Part shown: piece after piece, positions 60,729 to 64,000 of the stretch
How positions within the stretch are numbered: position 1 is the stretch's first letter
Layout: each line of letters starts with the position of its first letter
NCBI RefSeq assembly: GCF_046127645.1
Contig: NZ_CP175919.1
From: Clostridium_F caseinilyticum
GTDB taxonomy: Bacteria > Bacillota > Clostridia > Clostridiales > Clostridiaceae
Length of the DNA: 64,000 nucleotides
Direction: 5' to 3' (one strand)
The notes under the pieces: generated by a model
The model's database searches: none
Told to the model about the DNA's origin: nothing
The model's input: only the letters and a program-made list of their open reading frames with translations
Made by a program: the position numbers and the translations under genes

Positions 60729-63185
60729 ATGATGAATAAGAAGGTGCTAATCATTGGAGGTGTAGCAGGAGGCGCTTCTGCAGCCGCAAGACTTAGAAGA
60801 CTTGATGAAAATGCACAAATAATAATGTTTGAAAGAGGAGAATATATTTCTTTTGCTAATTGTGGATTACCTTATTACATAGGAGAAACTATAAAGGAAA
60901 GAGATAATCTCTTAGTTCAAACTCCCGAAGCTATGATGGGTAGATTTAATATTGACGTGAGAGTAAACAGCCAGGTTATATCAATAGATACTAAAGAAAA
61001 GAAGGTTACAGTAAACAGTAAAGAAAAGGGGAAATATGAAGAAACCTATGATTATATAATAATGTCACCAGGAGCTATACCTATAAAACCACCTATAGAA
61101 GGGATAAATAATTCTAAAATATTCACATTGAGAAATATTCCAGATACAGATAAGATAAAAGATTATGTAGACAATAAAAATGTTAAAAGTGCAGTTGTTG
61201 TCGGTGGCGGTTACATAGGCGTTGAAATGGCAGAGAACCTTAAAGAAAGAGGAATAAATGTGGTATTAGTAGAAGCTGCTCCTCACATATTAGCACCTTT
61301 CGATTCAGAGATGGTTACTTTTGCTGAACAGGAATTACAGGATAACGGTGTAGGTTTGATTTTAGGCGATGGTGTTAAATCCTTTCATGAGAACAACAAT
61401 AAAATAAAAGTATCTCTTCAAAGTGGTACTGAATTAAATGTAGATATAGTTATATTGGCTATAGGTGTAAAACCAGATACACAATTCTTAAAAGGATCTT
61501 CCATAGAGATTGGTCCTAGAGGACATATAATAGTAGATAAACATATGAAAACTAATGTAGAAGGCATATATGCAGTAGGGGATGCTATAGAGGTAGTAGA
61601 TTATATAAATGAAAATAAAACTGCTATACCATTAGCAGGACCAGCAAATAAGCAAGGCAGAATAGCAGCAGATAATATATTTGGATTAAATTCTTCTTAT
61701 AAAGGTACTCAAGGAACTGCTATAATTAAAGTCTTTGGATTAACAGGTGCTAGTACAGGAAATAATGAAAGAACTTTATCTAAATTTAATATACCATATG
61801 AGATAGCTTATACTCATTCTCAGTCCCATGCAAGTTACTATCCAGGAGCTACACAAATAAGTTTAAAATTAATATTTGATACTAAAGGTAAAATTTTAGG
61901 GGCACAAGTTTTTGGTTATGATGGAGTTGATAAAAGAATAGATGATATTGCTACAGTAATAAGATTTGGTGGAACTATATATGATTTAGAGGAGTTAGAA
62001 TTAGCCTATGCCCCTCCATATTCTTCAGCTAAGGATCCTATTAATATGATAGGTTTTGTAGCAGAAAATTTATTAACAGGCAAAGTAGAAACTGTATTAT
62101 CTAAAGATATAGATAATAGAGATAAAAATAAAGTTATATTGTTAGATGTAAGAGATAGTATAGAAATTGAAAATAGCAAAATAGAAGGGGAAATAAATGT
62201 ACCAGTAAATGAGCTGAGAAATAGATTAAGTGAAATTCCAAAAGATAAAGAAATATGGGTATATTGTCAAATAGGATTAAGAGGATATATTGCTGCTAGA
62301 ATATTAATGGCTAATGGTTATAGGGTTAAAAATCTTAATGGAGGATATAAAACTTATATTATGAATAAGTTTATACCTAAAAAAATAGATAAGATACTAC
62401 AAAATGAAATTAATGAAAATAATGAAACCAAGGAAAAAGTAGAGGAAACTTTAGAATTAGATGCTTGTGGATTAAGTTGTCCAGGACCATTAATGAAAGT
62501 AAATAACACTGTAAATGAAATGAATGAAGGGGAAACCTTAAAAATAAAAGCCTCAGATCCGGGCTTTTATATAGATATACAATCCTGGTGTGAAAGAACA
62601 GATAATGAATTATTAAATGTATCAAAGGATAAAGGAATAGTTACAGCACTTATTAAGAAAGGTAAAAAAAGGTTAAAAATACATGAAAGGAACATGAAAG
62701 TTGAAACTAAAGAAAATGATAATAAGACATTAGTTGTGTTTAGCGGAGATTTAGATAAAGCAATAGCATCTTTTGTTATAGCAAATGGAGCTATTGCCAT
62801 GGGGAAGAAGGTAACAATGTTTTTTACATTCTGGGGACTAAATATATTAAGAAAACCAGAAAAAGCACAAGTACAAAAAGGATTTATGGATAAGATGTTT
62901 GCATCAATGATGCCAAGAGGAAGCAAAAAGTTAAAGCTTTCTAAAATGAACATGATGGGAATGGGCTCCAAAATGATTAGAAAAGTAATGAAAAATAAAA
63001 ATATATCTTCTCTTGAAGAATTAATACAATCAGCCATAGATTCAGGTATAAATATAGTTGCATGTCAAATGTCAATGGATGTTATGGGAATAAAAGAAGA
63101 GGAATTAATAGATGGTGTAAATATAGGGGGAGTAGGATACTATTTAGGAGAAGCTGAGGATTCTAATGTAAATTTATTCATATAA
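60729..63185 (+). CDS. CoA-disulfide reductase fused to rhodanese, TusA and DsrE-like domains
   Basis: A four-part protein of 818 residues. (1) FAD/NAD(P)H reductase, about 1-445: VLIIGGVAGGASAAARLRRL and active cysteine SFANCGLPYYIGE; (2) rhodanese, about 455-550, with active loop VYCQIGLRGYIAAR; (3) TusA, about 575-645, with ACGLSCPGPLMK; (4) DsrE2-like, about 655-818, with LVVFSGDLDKAIASFVIANG and VACQMSMDVMG. Together these suggest reduction of CoA or protein persulfides and relay of sulfane sulfur in the cytosol. SD AGGAGG; ATG 60732 is an alternative start. Probably controlled by the ArsR protein. Confidence 0.93.
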   Translation: MMNKKVLIIGGVAGGASAAARLRRLDENAQIIMFERGEYISFANCGLPYYIGETIKERDNLLVQTPEAMMGRFNIDVRVNSQVISIDTKEKKVTVNSKEKGKYEETYDYIIMSPGAIPIKPPIEGINNSKIFTLRNIPDTDKIKDYVDNKNVKSAVVVGGGYIGVEMAENLKERGINVVLVEAAPHILAPFDSEMVTFAEQELQDNGVGLILGDGVKSFHENNNKIKVSLQSGTELNVDIVILAIGVKPDTQFLKGSSIEIGPRGHIIVDKHMKTNVEGIYAVGDAIEVVDYINENKTAIPLAGPANKQGRIAADNIFGLNSSYKGTQGTAIIKVFGLTGASTGNNERTLSKFNIPYEIAYTHSQSHASYYPGATQISLKLIFDTKGKILGAQVFGYDGVDKRIDDIATVIRFGGTIYDLEELELAYAPPYSSAKDPINMIGFVAENLLTGKVETVLSKDIDNRDKNKVILLDVRDSIEIENSKIEGEINVPVNELRNRLSEIPKDKEIWVYCQIGLRGYIAARILMANGYRVKNLNGGYKTYIMNKFIPKKIDKILQNEINENNETKEKVEETLELDACGLSCPGPLMKVNNTVNEMNEGETLKIKASDPGFYIDIQSWCERTDNELLNVSKDKGIVTALIKKGKKRLKIHERNMKVETKENDNKTLVVFSGDLDKAIASFVIANGAIAMGKKVTMFFTFWGLNILRKPEKAQVQKGFMDKMFASMMPRGSKKLKLSKMNMMGMGSKMIRKVMKNKNISSLEELIQSAIDSGINIVACQMSMDVMGIKEEELIDGVNIGGVGYYLGEAEDSNVNLFI

Positions 63186-63194
63186 ATAAAAATT

Positions 63195-63231
63195 CTATGG
63201 AATAGACTTTTAATGGTCTACTCCATAGGGA
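63195..63231. terminator. Terminator between the fusion gene and the DUF2225 gene
   Basis: Stem of 12 pairs with one mismatch around CTATGGAATAGAC and GTCTACTCCATAG, between convergent genes. Confidence 0.65.
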
Positions 63232-63240
63232 TTTACATGT

Positions 63241-64000
63241 TTATATGATTTTTATTTTATTTATAAACTTAGATAAGAATCCACCTTTGGACTTAGTATT
63301 ATCTATTTCATTAATCTCCGTAGATGCATCATTTATAGTGTTAGGATCAATTTCATTCATTTCTTCTTTTATAAGATCCTTTTGATCTCTAGCTAAATTT
63401 TTTAATCTACTAGAAATGCCAGGACATGTTATGACATTGCTAAACCAGCGTAAAGCTTCTTCAGTACTGCCAGTTCTTCTCATTAACTCTGCTATTAGAT
63501 ACATGGTGGTATAATTATCCATACCATATATGGGAAACTCCTCAGAAGAATAGGCTTCTTTAAGAGATTCTAGAGCTTGATTTAAAAATAAATTTTCTTT
63601 ATCATAATTGTTTTTTAATCTATACATCCAAGCTAATTTTAAGCAATTAAATCCTTTTTTACTGGAAGCAGATTCTATGACTACATAGTTTAATAAAGAC
63701 AATTTAAATCTTTCAATAGCTATATCTATATTGTATATTTCAGGGTATTCCCTAGGAACCCAATTAGGGGTTATTCCTTCTTTTACAGAATTTATTTGAA
63801 AAGATTTTATTTTATTGAAGTCTCTTTTCATAGCAGCATAGCCACATTCATTACAAACCCAAACATCATAAAAATAAGGATTTATAATAGAATATCGTAT
63901 AAAAAGATCAGAATCTTTTTTCATAACTCTATAAGAAGAAGTTTTTATAGACTTTGCTTTAAAAATATTGCCACACACAGGACAGGTGACTTCTTTATCA
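63241..64000 (-). CDS. DUF2225 family protein, N-terminus beyond the window
   Basis: At least 253 codons; the frame is open through base 64000 on the minus strand, so the start lies outside. The visible N-terminal side reads DKEVTCPVCGNIFKAKS, followed by CNECGYAAMKRDF: paired zinc-ribbon cysteines as in the DUF2225 family, then a helical, TPR-like region (CLKLAWMYRLKNNYDKENLF, YLIAELMRRTGSTEEALRW) and a charged tail. Function unknown. Confidence 0.85.
   Translation of the reverse strand, partial: DKEVTCPVCGNIFKAKSIKTSSYRVMKKDSDLFIRYSIINPYFYDVWVCNECGYAAMKRDFNKIKSFQINSVKEGITPNWVPREYPEIYNIDIAIERFKLSLLNYVVIESASSKKGFNCLKLAWMYRLKNNYDKENLFLNQALESLKEAYSSEEFPIYGMDNYTTMYLIAELMRRTGSTEEALRWFSNVITCPGISSRLKNLARDQKDLIKEEMNEIDPNTINDASTEINEIDNTKSKGGFLSKFINKIKII

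Noticed and set aside
1..64000. CRISPR arrays, prophage or integrated plasmid
   Set aside because: No regularly spaced repeats, integrase, capsid, replication or toxin genes were seen; the only accessory-looking region is the decayed exporter at 21-23.7 kb.

Overview
The window looks like a chromosome segment of a low-GC, endospore-forming Clostridium. Base composition is very AT-rich, Shine-Dalgarno sites are strong, TTG and GTG starts are common, sporulation and germination genes are abundant, and SAM-I and FMN riboswitches are present. A C. botulinum group I / C. sporogenes-like species is my best guess; this is inference from gene content and style, not a database match. About 62 intact or edge-cut genes, four broken ones and five tRNAs are visible.

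Layout. 1-8.7 kb: end of a gerA-type spore germinant receptor operon, spoIIR, a convergent glycolipid glycosyltransferase, ypeB, a PP-loop protein and two small genes. 8.7-20.9 kb: a block in nearly the order known from Bacillus: pyrG, rho, rpmE (opposite strand), tdk, yqhQ, prmC, prfA, a ZIP transporter, ywlC (threonylcarbamoyl-AMP synthase), ywlE, rpiB, upp. 21-23.9 kb: the one clearly decayed accessory region, with remnants of a peptide or bacteriocin exporter (ABC transporter and HlyD adaptor). 24-34 kb: comEB, tagO-like, mnaA and the full F1Fo ATP synthase operon atpIBEFHAGDC. 34.2-41.2 kb: ywmB-murA-spoIID-spoIIQ-spoIIID-mbl, again Bacillus-like order, then yyaC and a ttcA-like pseudogene. 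41.4-43.4 kb: tRNA Thr-Tyr-Val-Thr-Tyr and metK behind a SAM-I riboswitch. 43.5-52.5 kb: recD2, a degenerate comFA-like gene, comFC, a raiA-type structured RNA, long-form hpf, secA and prfB with its programmed +1 frameshift. 52.8-64 kb: an M28 peptidase, tex, ribU behind an FMN riboswitch, an orphan FliK-like/FlhB-C pair, a phosphoesterase, an ArsR regulator with an 818-residue CoA-disulfide-reductase/rhodanese/TusA/DsrE fusion, and an edge-cut DUF2225 gene.

How it fits together. Three themes dominate: core information processing and nucleotide metabolism, energy metabolism, and sporulation (spoIIR, ypeB, spoIID, spoIIQ, spoIIID, yyaC, gerA family). SpoIIR, SpoIID and SpoIIQ serve engulfment and inter-compartment signalling; a good sigma-F-like promoter lies before spoIIR and a weaker sigma-G-like one before ypeB.

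The least ordinary material is in the gaps. At least six long palindromic or MITE-like elements sit between genes. Some share modules: the 17-bp ends of the 112-bp element at 37.7 kb match those of the 254-bp element at 52.5 kb, whose inner arms match the element at 23.7 kb. Two of them carry GC-richer, potentially structured RNA-like centres. Other points of interest are the raiA RNA, a possible hairpin-bridged ribosome binding site for pyrG, an SD-masking hairpin before yyaC, and a ComFA homologue that has lost its ATPase motifs.
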